From assembly GCA_017453665.1 (NCBI GenBank), contig JAFTEM010000016.1, positions 1-64,000 of the forward strand: DNA of 64,000 bases, read 5' to 3'. Below the pieces are notes generated by a model. That model was not told the DNA's origin and did no database searches. It saw only the letters and a program-made list of their open reading frames with translations. Below, piece by piece: positions 40,809 through 52,295 of this stretch. Position 1 is the first letter of the stretch, and each line of letters begins with the position of its first letter. Source of the stretch: a bacterium (GTDB lineage: Bacteria; Patescibacteria; JAEDAM01; Absconditabacterales; Absconditicoccaceae). The position numbers were made by a program, and so were the translations under genes.

Positions 40809-43796
40809 TTAAGTCAATTCAATTGCATATAATAAATTATTAAGATCATTTTTATCGTGTGCTGACTGTGCCATTTCATCACGCAATCATATAAGTCTTT
40901 TATAATTTCCTTCCATCATAATTACAAGTTCATCACCTTTAGGATTAGAGTCCTCAAGAGTATTTAATTCATAAATCTTATTCAAATCAAAAACAGGGTT
41001 TCCTTTTTCATTATAAACAATAAGAGATCACAAAATAGCACCATACATTAAATTTTTTCATTTCCGATACCCTCATAATTTATTATCGATAAAGTTCTTA
41101 TCTTTTATTTCTTCTCAAATAACATTTCCACGGATTATAAATTTATGTAACGAATTCGTAACATCTCACTCATCAACAACACTAGATGAACTAATTTCAC
41201 GCTTCATCTCCAACAAATGTCACAAAAATTGGTTCAATTCAAAGAAATCCTCATTCCCAATTCACGAAGTATCAAAGGTCGTAAGTAGGGCATTCATAAT
41301 TTCATAAACTGGACCATATTTTTCTTTAGTTATCGCTTTCTTCTCTATTAAATCACTATCAATTTCTAAAATCTGAGCAAGTTTTAAGATGCATCAATTC
41401 TTTTCTTTTAGTCTTTCATTACTTTTAATAATATTCAAGAAATCAACAGCTCAAGGATAAATTCAATGTTGCATTCCATTTTTAAGAGTACCAGAAATAT
41501 GCTCCTTAATTTCTGTCATAGATTCAGCCCTTTTTCAGCTTAATCATAAAGCATCAGCAACATCAACATTTCTTAATAAGTTTCCTAAATCAGGAATCTG
41601 ATACAAACGAATAAGATTATTACCTCATGAAAAAGAAATCACGCCCTCACTTCTAGCAATCTTATTCTCAATAAAAATTTCTCAAGTACTACTATTAAAC
41701 AAATAACTCGTTTCCGGATTATTAGAATCTCTAAAATGAAATATTCATTTTTTAGTATCATCCTTAGACTTATCTTCCTCTGTTTGCATAATCTCAAATC
41801 AAAGTACCTCTTTTAAGAATTCATTCCTTGTTCAAATTGCATTTACTCAAGCCTGCATTCTCAAATATCAAGCAATTTCCATAATACTTTTTCCAATATC
41901 CCTTCAACAGAATTTCCATACCTGAGCAGCTAACATATTTCTATCTCACTTAAATTCATCATCAGGAAACTCTCAATTTACAATATTTGATAACAACATA
42001 AAGAGTTTTTCTTTAGGAACTTTTAGCATTCTAAGAAATTCTTGGTTGCTTAAAAGTTTGACACAAATTCCATGAATTGTATCAATAGGAAGTAACTTCA
42101 AAATCCTTTGCATTCTCTCGTTCATCTCTTTTGGATTCTGCGCCTCTTTAAAATTAAAAAGTTCAGAAAGTTGAGAATTAATAATAGGAGAATTAGCAAC
42201 CTCACCAATAAAAGCAGATTCCGTTTCAGAAAAAGCTCCAAATAACGATGCAGAAGCAAAACCTTCATTTCTCGCTTCATAATCCCCAGAAGAACGATTC
42301 TGTATCTGCAAATATTGTCTAGGATTCTTCCACATACTATTATGTTCTGCAACAAAATTATCAAAATCATCATATAATGTATCTGATTTATCAGTCCATT
42401 GCATTCATTTTTGACTCTCCAATATCTTAGCAATATTTGCTTCATATAAAGCAGCATTTTGAGATGTCTTTATCCATTCGGATTTGCTAAGCATAACAAA
42501 AAATGAATATGTCTCACTTCAAAACTTTCAGTTTGAATCAATATTAAACGCGTACTTTTCATTCGTAAAACATCAAGCAATTAACTGTAATTTCCTTAAC
42601 GACTCTGAATTTGGATTTTTTGCATAATTATTAATTAACTCTCCCACGATTTCAGAAATCGTATAATTTCAATACGTATCAAACGCTGTTCTTAAAGATT
42701 CTTCCGTAACTACCGATTCTCAAAGTAACGATTTTAATCTCTCATTTAATTGAATTTTTAATGTTTCATCTTTTTCAACCTTTCATCTAAGCTTTAGCAT
42801 CTGATAGGCTATTGAAAAAACTTGAAGATTTTTATCATCAAAAAAAGCAGCAGGAATCGCATCCAATTTTTTTTCATTCCATTCTTCAAATACTCATCTA
42901 ATTTCATCAAAATTTCTTGTCGGATCATTAACAATATCTTCGATTTCTTTTTTTTTCGCAAGTCAAAAACATTGTGTCAAATAGAGTCCAGAAGCCGTTG
43001 TCTCTCCATACTTCAAACTTATTTCCTGTTGTCGTTGACCAAACCACTCTTTTAAAGCATCTTTTCTTTCTTGATCTACTTTAAAATCAAATTTAAAGTT
43101 AGCAATTAACGCTCTTAAATTTTCAGTACTAATAGTATGTTCCTTTTTTTCATTAACAACTCCAACAATCTTATCTCATTCTTCTTTTACCATTTCTTCA
43201 TATTCACGAACCTCCTCATCAAGTTGAACAGAATTCTCTGCTAAAACTTCTCTATCATGAACCTCTGCCTCAGGTTTAATAAAATCCTGAATTCCCTCTC
43301 AAGAAGAACTAGAATCGCTTAAAACGACACGTTCAACTCTTTTCGAAGTGACACTAAATACAGCAGTTGCTTCATTTTCTAAATCCTCATCCTCGTCAAC
43401 TCAAAGATGAACTACTTTATCGATAATAGCAGGCAATACCGTCTTATCATGAATCGTAGAAAGAAGTGAAAAGCGATGTTGTTCCATGAACTCATTATAT
43501 AATGACTCAACAACTGAGCTTTTTTTCCATTTTTTTTGAATAATAGCAAGAGTATGTTCACTTCAAATAAGTTGTTTAACCATATATTTCGAAAAACTTA
43601 AGAATTTCGAATAACTTTTAAAATTTTTAGAAATTTCCATAAATACAGGCTTAATTTCCGTTTCCCATTGTTTTTTAGGAAGTTCAGAAATATGAGATTC
43701 TAAACGATTTTTAATAAAATCAAAACGTTTTCTTTCTAAGAAAGACATTTGTTCTTGTGCCTCTGGATTATTTCTAATCGTCTCTCACATTCCCAT
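40809..43796 (-). CDS. Large hypothetical helical protein, 995 aa
   Basis: The largest gene in the window. It has dozens of TGA glycines, no signal peptide, no membrane segment and no family recognised. It is predominantly helical and acidic, with an N-terminal QMSFLERKRFDFIKNRLESH segment, an acidic, Ser-rich stretch near 160-180, and a probable globular C-terminal half (GIFHFRDSNNPETSYLF, NKLGGYRKGKNLMYGAILG). It may be a structural or scaffold protein. Start ATG at 43796 is followed by a second ATG two codons later. Confidence 0.75.
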
Positions 43797-43863
43797 AAAT
43801 ATAATAAAAATCCATTTTGAAAATTATAATTTTTTAAAAAGAATTTGTCAATTTTTATCACAG

Positions 43864-43890
43864 AAAAAGCATCCTAAAAAGGATGCTAAA
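43864..43890 (-). terminator. Intrinsic terminator
   Basis: AGCATCC/GGATGCT stem, T-run on the minus strand, 20-odd nt after the stop of the 111-aa gene. Confidence 0.75.
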
Positions 43891-43911
43891 TTAAAGTTTT
43901 CAAGAAGTCTT

Positions 43912-44247
43912 TTAGAGACACTGAAGCAAATCCTCAAGAGCTTCCCTATCTTTCTCAACAGAAATAATAAGTTCTCTCTCCTTATTAAAGACATGAAGTC
44001 TATTTACACCAACAATGATTACTAATGTATACCCTATTCCAGCAAGCTGAGGGAATGCGTCATCAAAATCCTCCTTTAAGTATTGATAACCACGACGCAT
44101 CGTTGTACAGGATACATTGTTAATCAGAATAAGATCTGCTTGCCCAAGATAAGGGAATTTGTGATCTCGAAGGAACTCATTAAAGAACTCATCTCTTGAT
44201 TCAACTTGAAATACAAGTTCATCTTTTTTTGACTTAAATCTTTTCAT
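43912..44247 (-). CDS. Hypothetical protein, standard code
   Basis: 111 residues from ATG 44247 (MKRFKSKKDELVFQVESRD). Looks like a compact alpha/beta protein; two cysteines in NNVSCTTMRRG and LLQCL. No in-frame TGA; TAA stop; terminator follows. The minus-strand promoter TTGCAA-17-TATAAG and leader TTCAAAACAAAT are directly upstream. An in-frame TTG nine codons earlier lies in the leader and is not used as start. Family unknown. Confidence 0.75.
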   Translation of the reverse strand: MKRFKSKKDELVFQVESRDEFFNEFLRDHKFPYLGQADLILINNVSCTTMRRGYQYLKEDFDDAFPQLAGIGYTLVIIVGVNRLHVFNKERELIISVEKDREALEDLLQCL

Positions 44248-44345
44248 ATTTGTTTTGAATATTTGTGAGTTCAACTTATACTAGAAAAACAACCAAATTG
44301 CAAGGTATTTTCAATTCATTTTTCTAAAGAACAAATTCTCAATCA

Positions 44346-45791
44346 TTACCAATTTTCATATCTTCTATTTTCATTAATCATATTCACAAGTTTCATTTCA
44401 TTAGGAGTAAGCTCAAAATCGAAAATATCAATATTTTCTTTAATATGTTCAACATTTGAAGATCCTGGAATTACAACATATCCATCTTGAACTTGCCACC
44501 TCAAGATAATCTGAGCTGGAGTCTTTCAGTACTTTTCAGAAAGTTTAAGAATTGTTGGATTAGTAAACGATTCTTCTGTATTTCAACGTCCTCAAAAAGG
44601 ATACCATGATTCTAATATCGTTCAATACTGTTGAATATATTCCTTAAGTTTCGTATTCTGATGATAAATATGATTTTCATTCTGTAAGACGGCTGGCATA
44701 ATTTCTACACCTTCAGTAATCTCATCAAACGCTTCTTTTGTATAATAATTAGAAATTCAAAGAGAACGAATTTTTCAAGATTTCACTCCTCCTTCTAATG
44801 CTTTATACAGTTCCTTATCATTTTCTCATGGCTGATGAATAAGCATTAAATCAATATAATTCAATCAAAGCGCTCTTAATGATTCATCAATAGCAACATC
44901 CGAATCATAATAACTATCTGGAATGATTTTAGATGTTATAAAAAGTTCATCTCTTGTAACTAATCACTCCTCTATCGCCCTTTTAATTCATTTTCAGACT
45001 CCTTCCTCATTAGCATAATACCTTGCTGTATCAAACAAACGATATCACGCCTTAATTGCTTCATAAACAGAGATTTCAGCCGTCTCATTATTTTGTGTCC
45101 ATGTTCATAATCAAATAACAGGCATACTATTTCAATCATTAAGAGTTAAAGGCAAAATATCATGATCTCTTTCAATCATATTTTCAATTTCCTCTCCACC
45201 AAGTTGGACAAGATCCGCACTTCTTTTTAACATAATCATAACCCAACCCCTCTTTTCTAAAATAGTGGGGTCCGAAATATCTTTGATTATTCATAACTTA
45301 TTTAAAACCTTCAATGAAGCCTCATAATAAGGAGTTCAATGCTGATAAGTTTCTCAGAATAAAGCCCTTGAAAGAATGGTTCAAAATTCAGCTCTTGTAA
45401 TAGTATCAAGTGGTCTAAATTGAGAAACATTCTGTCCCATTAATCAAAATTGGCAAGCCTGGATAATACTAAGTTGTAATACTGGTTCAACCCCACCTAC
45501 ATCTTCAAATTTACATTCTTTTGAAGTATCAGGCATATGATATAGTATCGTTTTTGAAAAATTACTGATCATTTTTGCCATTTCTACTCTCGTAATATCT
45601 CAATTCACATTTGCATCTTCTATACTCGATTTTGAAGTAATAAGATTTTTAAAAGCCCACGTATATGCCACCTTTATTTCATCTTGTTCAATAGGTAATA
45701 TCCTAGCTGAATTATTTGATGTTTTTGCTAAAATAAATAATCAAACAATAACAACAAAAAGAGTTATAATAGTAAGAACCTTTTTTTTCAT
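44346..45791 (-). CDS. Membrane-anchored SLH-domain / aldo-keto reductase fusion
   Basis: 481 residues in one table-25 frame. An N-terminal anchor (about 4-22) leads into an SLH-like region (about 40-200) with ITRVEMAKMISNFSK and QFRPLDTITRAEFGTILSRA repeats. From about 210 a full aldo/keto reductase follows: MPVIGLGTW; the catalytic Asp and Tyr in RLFDTARYYANEEGVGKG; Lys in FITSKI; His in IDLMLIHQP; and VIPGSSNVEHIKENIDIFDF near the end. AKRs use NADPH in the cytoplasm, so an exported, SLH-linked one is unusual. No stop or start separates the parts. Confidence 0.85.
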
Positions 45792-45994
45792 AAATCGCAT
45801 TATAGAGCCTAAAAAGATAAATACAAAAAATATCTTATAGAATTGCTAAAGAAATAAAATAGAAAATCTTAATGCTTTAAACAGTGACATTTTTCAACTT
45901 GATATTAACTAATCGAATCGTTAAAAGAGATAGTATCTTTCTTATAGTGAGGAGGATAACGGTAGCGGTTTTCAGCTACATAATTGGTTTTTTT

Positions 45995-46303
45995 ATGAGT
46001 TATACTTTAGTAAAATTTCAGGACATTCTTAAATCTGAGAATCTTCCTGGACCTAATCAGAAGTATGTGATTGTTAGTGCAGAATCCCTTCCTAAGGGAG
46101 TTTCTGATGGTAATCAATGGGAAAACATGTCCCCAGATTATGAGAAGTACCACAAACTTCCTCAAGTTGAAGGTGCTGGACTTATCATAAAAGTCCATGG
46201 CTGCAAGACAAAGTTTATCAACCTCGTTGCTCGTCGCCAATTGAAGCTCCACTCCTGCTACACGAAGGCCGTCAAGACTGTCTGGCCTGAGCTTCAAGAC
46301 TAA
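45995..46303 (+). CDS. Hypothetical protein, standard code
   Basis: 102 residues from ATG 45995 (MSYTLVKFQDILKSENLPGP). Alpha/beta-looking with a basic second half (CKTKFINLVARRQLKLHSCYTK). No in-frame TGA, TAA stop. A possible promoter lies in 45915-45957 (ending TATAGT), and the leader has GAGGAGG (about 45949) and a GTAGC/GCTAC hairpin at 45963-45979 before the start, so translation may be controlled by that stem. Terminator at 46337-46368. Confidence 0.7.
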   Translation: MSYTLVKFQDILKSENLPGPNQKYVIVSAESLPKGVSDGNQWENMSPDYEKYHKLPQVEGAGLIIKVHGCKTKFINLVARRQLKLHSCYTKAVKTVWPELQD

Positions 46304-46336
46304 GGAACCTATCACTAATTACTCACAACAACTCTA

Positions 46337-46372
46337 GGGACAATGATTATCTATCACTTGTCCCTTTTCTAA
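46337..46372 (+). terminator. Intrinsic terminator
   Basis: GGGACAA (46337-46343) pairs with TTGTCCC (46358-46364), followed by TTTTCT. Confidence 0.65.
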
Positions 46373-46460
46373 AATATTCTTTTAGAAAAAAGTCAATAAA
46401 TGATTTGCAATACTGATGCATATTCTTATAAATAAATTGCTAAACAGAAAAAACATAGCT

Positions 46461-46847
46461 ATGGGTAAAGTTTTATTACACTGGGGAGCCATGCTCCTCA
46501 TCCTTCTCGGGCTTGCTACAGCAATATCGCTTATAGTAGCCTTAAAATCTTGGTATGCCTTGCTGGCTTTCGTGCTAATGATTGGAATATTTCTTCCCAA
46601 TTCAAAGGCACTAAATAAAGCCATTAAGGCTATGGAAGCTCATCAGCAGTCGGGAATATTCTGGCTGTTTACTCTAACGTTCATTTTCAGTTTAATTCTT
46701 TTCTGCATTTCTTACTACAATGTAGAAAAAGAATCTGAATTATTGAATTGGCATCTCATTGGCATGGTATTTTCTGTTCTCCTCTTCCTATCGTCATTCT
46801 ATCACAGCGCGACCGTATTACAGGTTATAGGACGACACATACCATGA
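46461..46847 (+). CDS. Four-TM membrane protein, standard code, TGA stop
   Basis: 128 residues from ATG 46461 (MGKVLLHWGAMLLILLG), with hydr. segments near 8-26, 30-46, 66-84 and 96-118. No internal TGA; stop TGA at 46845-46847, or two residues later at TAA if UGA is glycine. A TTGCAA-16-TATAAA promoter covers the upstream in-frame ATG at 46416, so the later ATG is chosen. A perfect 8-bp terminator follows. Family unknown. Confidence 0.72.
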   Translation: MGKVLLHWGAMLLILLGLATAISLIVALKSWYALLAFVLMIGIFLPNSKALNKAIKAMEAHQQSGIFWLFTLTFIFSLILFCISYYNVEKESELLNWHLIGMVFSVLLFLSSFYHSATVLQVIGRHIP

Positions 46848-46866
46848 CAATAAACAAAGCAACACG

Positions 46867-46899
46867 CGTTGGCGTCGAATATCTTCGCCAACGTTTTTT
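46867..46899 (+). terminator. Intrinsic terminator
   Basis: CGTTGGCG (46867-46874) pairs perfectly with CGCCAACG (46886-46893), then six T. Confidence 0.85.
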
Positions 46900-47032
46900 A
46901 AAAAAAACTTCTATTGCATTAGCTTCCTCAATCATTATAAAGTCTTTCGTTGCTCTTTTTTAGCAATATTAGACAAAGAATTCTCATCTGAGAAATTTTT
47001 TTTGAGGGAAATTTTACAAACTAAAATACTCT

Positions 47033-48490
47033 ATGAAAGGAAGCGAAACTTATTTATGAAAAGAAAAAATCTCAAAACTACTATTAACATTTGCTGTTCC
47101 ATGCGTGATTTCATTTATTGTAAATGCACTTTATAATATCGTAGATCAAATCTTTATTGGACGATGAGTGAATTATCTAGCAAATGGAGCTACAAATGTA
47201 GTATTTCCATTAACTATGATTTGTCTTTGATTCGCATTTTTATTTTGAGATTGAGCTGCAAGTTTCCTAAGTCTTAGACTATGAGAATGAAAAAGAAAAG
47301 AAGGTGCAAAATGAGTTGCAACAGGTATCGCTATGGCTGTAATCACAGCACTCCTCTTTTGTTTAATTACTATCATTTTTCTCCCAGAACTTCTTAACTT
47401 ATTTGGATGTACTGATGCATTAAGAGATTATGCTACACAATACTGATCAATTATCGCTATTTGAATTCCTTTCTTTATGATTGGAGCAACCCTAAACTCA
47501 ATAATAAGAGCTGATTGAAATCCAAAATTCTCAATGCTATCTATGGTTGTTTGAGCAATCATCAATATTTTATTAGATCCATTATTCATCTTCGTATTCG
47601 ACTTATGAATTGCATGAGCTGCATATGCAACAATCATTTCTCAATTCATAACATTCGGTTTAAACACACGATATGCTACAAAACTCAATACAATCTCCCT
47701 CAATATAAAATTATTTAAATTAGAGCTTCCCTACATTGCAAAAATCGTAGCACTTTGAGTAAGTAGTTTTATCAATCAAATCAGTATCGTAGCAGTAATT
47801 GCTGTCTCAAATAACATGATGGCAAAATACGGAGCCCAATCAAAATTTGGTTCAGAAATTCCAATTACAGTACTCGGTATCGTTATGAAAGTATCTATGA
47901 TATTAAATAGTATCATCATCGGTATTTCTGCAGGTTCTCAACCAATTATCGGATATAATTATTGAGCAAAGTTCTATTGAAGAGTAAAAGAAGCTTTAAA
48001 TCTAATATTACTATCTTGTACTTCAATAAGTTTAATTGCATTTGTATTATTCCAATCAATTCCAGAAACCTTAATATGAATATTTGGAGAATGAAATGAA
48101 CTCTACATAGAATTTTCAACATTAGCATTCAGAATCTATTTACTTTTCTGTATCTCATATTGAGTTCAAATTCCAGCATGATTCTTTTTCCAATCAATTT
48201 GAAAAAGCAGAATAAGTGCAATATTATCTCTTTCAAGACAAGTAATAATTCTTATTCCAGCATTCATCATTCTCTGATATACCTTTGGAATTATATGAAT
48301 TCTTTATTCATGAGCACTAGCTGATTTCTTAGCATTCATACTTGCAATTTTCTTCTTAAGAAAAGAAGTTAAAAAACTTTGAAAAAAAGTAAAATTTCAA
48401 AAAGAACAACAAGACCCCCTAAAATCTCTAAATTTCTCCTCAGAACTTTTCGAGGTAGTAAGTAATAGAAGCTTACTTTCTAATAACTAA
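47033..48490 (+). CDS. MATE family efflux transporter
   Basis: 485 residues with about 12 membrane helices in two related halves. The start SKLLLTFAVPCVISFIVNAL, then YNIVDQIFIGRGVNYLANGA, matches the DinF/NorM family (MATE) motif 'alY.ivD.ifiG'. The second half has IIGISAGSQPIIGYNYGAKF. It would export drugs or lipid-linked compounds using a cation gradient. Very many TGA glycines. Ends TAA, overlapping the convergent gene by 11 nt. Confidence 0.92.
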
Positions 48491-49178
48491 GAAACATTAT
48501 AAGTTGATTAATAAGATTCTCTAGAGCAGTTATGAGCTTTCATAACTGTTCTTTTTGATTTACATCTCTAAGATTTTTATTAATTTCAAGTTGAAGCGTT
48601 GGAATCTTCGCATGATTTGCTATAAAACACGAAACAGTTCTTTCACTAGAAGCAGGAAACATATTATTAATTGTTAAGCCTTTTCAAACATGCTCAAAAT
48701 AAGATTTAAGATCTTTATTGATTGAATTTCTAATAAGATTTAAAAGTTTCTTATTACCATGCAGATTAGGATGATCTTTACCTCAAGTTCAAAATTCTAT
48801 CGAAAAATTCCTATGAGACCAACATCCATGCAAATCAATAAGGAATCTAATATTGTGCTCCTTAGTATAAGTTAAAAGATTCTCTTTATATTCTGAAGTC
48901 TTATCATAATTAGGATCTCATATTAAAAACGACTGCGATGTTATGCAATGAACAAAACATTGTTCTTGAAGATAAACTGCAAGTCATCAGGTCAAAAGAT
49001 CTGCTCACAACATCTGTCCCTCTCTTATATGATTTACAGCATGAGGTGCTGAAATCATAACAGGATATTTTCAGGATTTAATCTTCAATAAAGAAAAATT
49101 AGATTCTGATTTTCAAAAACCATTTCAATTATTAAGTTCAAATTGTTTGTTAAGCTGAAGTACCCTATCGACTTTCAT
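48480..49178 (-). CDS. N-formylglutamate amidohydrolase-family protein
   Basis: 232 residues. YPVMISAPHAVNHIREG contains the zinc-histidine motif of the FGase family, and IRFLIDLHGCWSHRN supplies a second DLHG motif. TLQLEINKNLRD near the C-terminus matches the family's VQxEINxxLR end. Members cleave N-formyl-glutamate in histidine degradation or other N-acyl amino acids; no histidine genes are nearby, so the role may be in another hydrolysis such as of peptide-like substrates. Confidence 0.82.
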
Positions 49179-49273
49179 GGAGTCTATTTTTATAAAATTT
49201 CTTTAAGTTTAACAATTTTTATTAATTTCGCAAAAAACTCCTCTTAATTGAGGAGCTGATAACACCCATTTAT

Positions 49274-50422
49274 CTAAAATCAAAAGATATTTGTAGGGTC
49301 TCGTTTTCTCTTGAGATTCTCCATTTTTTCTTGGTTTTCTTTCGAAAGGTATACTCTTTTTTTCTTTCCTATTCCATGTTCTCAAGAAACATTTCCTCAA
49401 AGCTTTTGAACTAATTCATACATTTCTTTCTCAAGATTTTTTTGCTCTGATCTAAAATGAGGATGAAGAACTCAAATTCCAATATGACCAAAAATCGGGA
49501 TATCATGCTGCTCAAATCGATTAAAAAATTCTTCTTCTCATTCATTAATCTCAGGATCTTCTATTTGGTCAAATCACGCATTAACAGTTACAGCATAACA
49601 AGCATCTCTTTTCCCTCGGATATTTTTGATTTCTTCTTGATCCTTTATAGATCAGTCGATACTATTTTCATATTCAACTAATATATAATATTTCTTTTCT
49701 AGATTAAGATATCCAGCAACTTTCGGATTAATAATTTCAAGTGCAGAGAGGTCTGGATTCTTGCATGCTCTAATTTCTTTTACATAATTAAGACAATCTG
49801 TAAGATTTTCAAAACATTTAAAATCGATGCTCCTTCATTCATTTTTTTCAATGACTTTGAGTTTAACCTCTAAAATTATTCAAAGGAATCCTTCAGCTCA
49901 AAAAAAATCTTTAGCTTCATCATATAACAAATGCCTAATTTCCACTTGTTTATTTTCAGATACGATTAATACTTCTAGCTCCTCAACCCACTCTTGCATT
50001 TTTCAATACTTTATAGCTCTCATTCATGCTCCATTTGTAGCTATCATTCATCAAATTTCTGCTGAAGCATGAGATCACAACACAACAGGGAAAAAACGAC
50101 GATATAATAAAAGTTTCTCATTAAGTTGATCATTAGTAATTCAAGGTTGAACTACAACATATTCATCTCTAATTTCCAAAACTTCATTTAATTTAGAAAC
50201 ATCGATGACAATAAATCATTCTTCTGGCAAACAATTTCCTACTAAATTTGTTCCTCCTCACCTACAAACAATCTTCTTTCCCTCCTTAACTGCATTTTTT
50301 ACGCATTCAATAATCTCTTCTTTACTATCAACTAAAAAAACCTCCACAGGATAATGCTGTAAAAGATGAGAAGCATCAGCATTATAAACTAAGTTATGAA
50401 GTTCATCATTAAACACTTTCAT
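49274..50422 (-). CDS. FAD-binding oxidoreductase (GlcD/Dld-like)
   Basis: 382 residues. It would oxidise a 2-hydroxy acid such as lactate or glycolate. The FAD (PCMH) domain has CRGGGTNLVGNCLPEEG, VVVQPGITNDQLNEKL and GSHASAEIGGMIATNGAGMRAIKYG. The C-terminal cap ends with FGHIGIGVLHPHF and EHGIGKKKR..RDPTNIFGF, the GlcD/Dld ending with the catalytic-site HxGxG. It is shorter than GlcD. Two Fe-S protein genes lie directly upstream on the same strand, forming a split dehydrogenase. Confidence 0.87.
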
Positions 50423-50444
50423 TAAAAATAGCGAAAAATATAAA

Positions 50445-50825
50445 TTAACAACAATAGAGTTTATCAGGAGTTGATCACTGTTTTACTTCTCAAAAAGGAT
50501 TTCTTCGTTTCTCAATATTAGCTAACATCTCTTCATTTTCTTTCAAAACAAATCAATTATGTATTACAAATTCTCTAGCTTTAATAACATCAAATCAACA
50601 TTTAACAGGACATACAGCAACACAAGCATTACATCCATTACAATATTCAAAAAAATACTTTCCATCAATTTTAATTTTATTATCCATAAACGCATCAATA
50701 CTAATATTTTTTGCTCTTGGAGAAGTAATTTCATCTTTAAGAATTCTATATGCAGGACACACATTCCTACATAATCAACAATGACTACATTTTGCATTAG
50801 GGTTTCTATTAATTCTTTCTGCCAT
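50445..50825 (-). CDS. 4Fe-4S ferredoxin-type subunit
   Basis: 126 residues with two cluster motifs, CSHCGLCRNVCP and CNGCNACVAVCPVKC, typical of a 2x[4Fe-4S] electron-transfer subunit as in GlcF or HdrC. Lies between the FAD subunit and the CCG-domain gene, separated by 22 nt and 1 nt. It probably passes electrons from the FAD subunit to the CCG protein. Ends TAA. Confidence 0.88.
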
Positions 50826-50826
50826 A

Positions 50827-51558
50827 TTAATGATTATTTTCTTCTAAAATAATTTCTGAAAATTCTTTGACATAAATCTTATCATTTGCATGCTTTTTAA
50901 ATTGAAAATAACACATAGGACAAGGAGAAGTCATCGTTTTTCAGTTTTCCACTTGTTCTAAAACCTGATGCGCTATTTTTTCTGAAAGCTCAGGATTATT
51001 ATTTACAAGCCCTCATCAACCTCAACAACATAAAGAATGTTCTCTATTCTCTTTCAATTCATTAACTTTATATCCCATCCTCTTAAGGAGTTCTCTAGGT
51101 TCCTCATAAATTCCAGAAAGTCTTCAAAGATGACAAGGATCATGATATGTTATCTCTTTTAACAATTCTTTATTCTTCAATTTTTTTTCATTTCTCTTAA
51201 TTGTTTGCGTAATATGCTCCACTTTTATTCCATGATCTTCTTCTAATTTATACTCATATTTCAACATATTATAACAAGCAGGACAATTTGTAATAATCAG
51301 TCAAACAGCATGCTGTTTAAAAATTTCTATATTTTTAGCTTTTATATTTTCATATGCAGACCTCATTCAAGCCCTAAGGACAGGAGATCAACAACAATAC
51401 TCTTTATCTGATAACTTAATAAAATCTATTCCTAATTCATGAAGAATAGTTTCATAATTTTTCTCTATATCCGGAAGCATAATCTTAGTTAAACATCAAG
51501 GATAATAGAGTGTATTAGAACCAAGTATTTTATCTAAAACTGATTTTAAAAAAGACAT
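50827..51558 (-). CDS. CCG-domain (HdrB/GlcF C-terminal-like) oxidoreductase subunit
   Basis: 243 residues. Two cysteine-rich CCG repeats: YYPGCLTK with YCCGSPVLRAG, and YHDPCHLGRL with LCCGGGGGL. These are found in HdrB and the C-terminal halves of GlcF/LutA, where they bind an unusual iron-sulfur cluster at the quinone or heterodisulfide site. With the ferredoxin and FAD genes it makes a three-subunit 2-hydroxyacid dehydrogenase normally fused as GlcD+GlcF. First gene of that run. Confidence 0.87.
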
Positions 51559-51668
51559 AAAAAACTAAACACTATATAAATTATCGCTTAATATATAGAA
51601 AAATTCTTGATTATATCAAATGAAAATCTATAAAAAACAATAAATTTATCCCCCTTCACAATAAGGTA

Positions 51669-52196
51669 ATGAATAATCCACTTCTCCTTGAAAATCTTCG
51701 CTGTATTCCAGACTTTCCCAAAAAAGGAATTAATTTTCGTGATGTAACAACACTCTACAAAAACGCTGAATGTTTCAAAATAATTGTCGATGAGCTCTAT
51801 AAACTCTATAAAGATAAAAACATCACAAAAATTGTATGAATAGAAAGTCGTGGATTTATTCTAGCATCTGCACTAGCCCTTAGATTATGAGCATGAGTTA
51901 TTCTAGCCCGTAAACCATGAAAATTACCTGCTGAAGTAATTAGTGAAAGCTATGGAAAAGAATATGGAAGCGATGAAATCCAAATTCATAAAGATGCAAT
52001 AAATGAAAACGATATCGTTCTACTTCATGACGATTTACTAGCAACATGAGGGACTATGAAAGCCGCAGAAAACTTAGTGAAAAAATTTAATCCTAAAAAA
52101 ATATACATAAATTTTCTTATCGAAATTACCGATGAATGATTACATTGAAGAGATTTATTCAAAGATAGTAAAATCACAACACTTTTAAAAATATAG
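51669..52196 (+). CDS. apt: Adenine phosphoribosyltransferase
   Basis: 175 residues. Salvages adenine to AMP using [19 protein letters not shown] is the Apt N-terminal signature; [13 protein letters not shown] and RKPGKLPAEVI are the substrate loops; [17 protein letters not shown] is the PRPP motif with TGA for a glycine. Length typical. An AAGG lies just before the start. Ends TAG. Confidence 0.94.
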
Positions 52197-52210
52197 GATA
52201 TAAAAATCTT

Positions 52211-52239
52211 TTGATTTCAAACAAAAAAATCATTATAAC
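52211..52239 (+). promoter_or_regulatory. Promoter of the GHKL-like gene
   Basis: TTGATT (52211-52216) and TATAAC (52234-52239), 17-nt spacer. Confidence 0.7.
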
Positions 52240-52295
52240 ACTTTCAATAAATAAAATACTAAAAACTGGGGACAGATATCCTGAACACAAACAAA

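Noticed and set aside
46416..46460. Upstream ATG adding 15 residues to the four-TM protein
   Set aside because: It overlaps the predicted promoter; ATG 46461 gives a better membrane-protein start.
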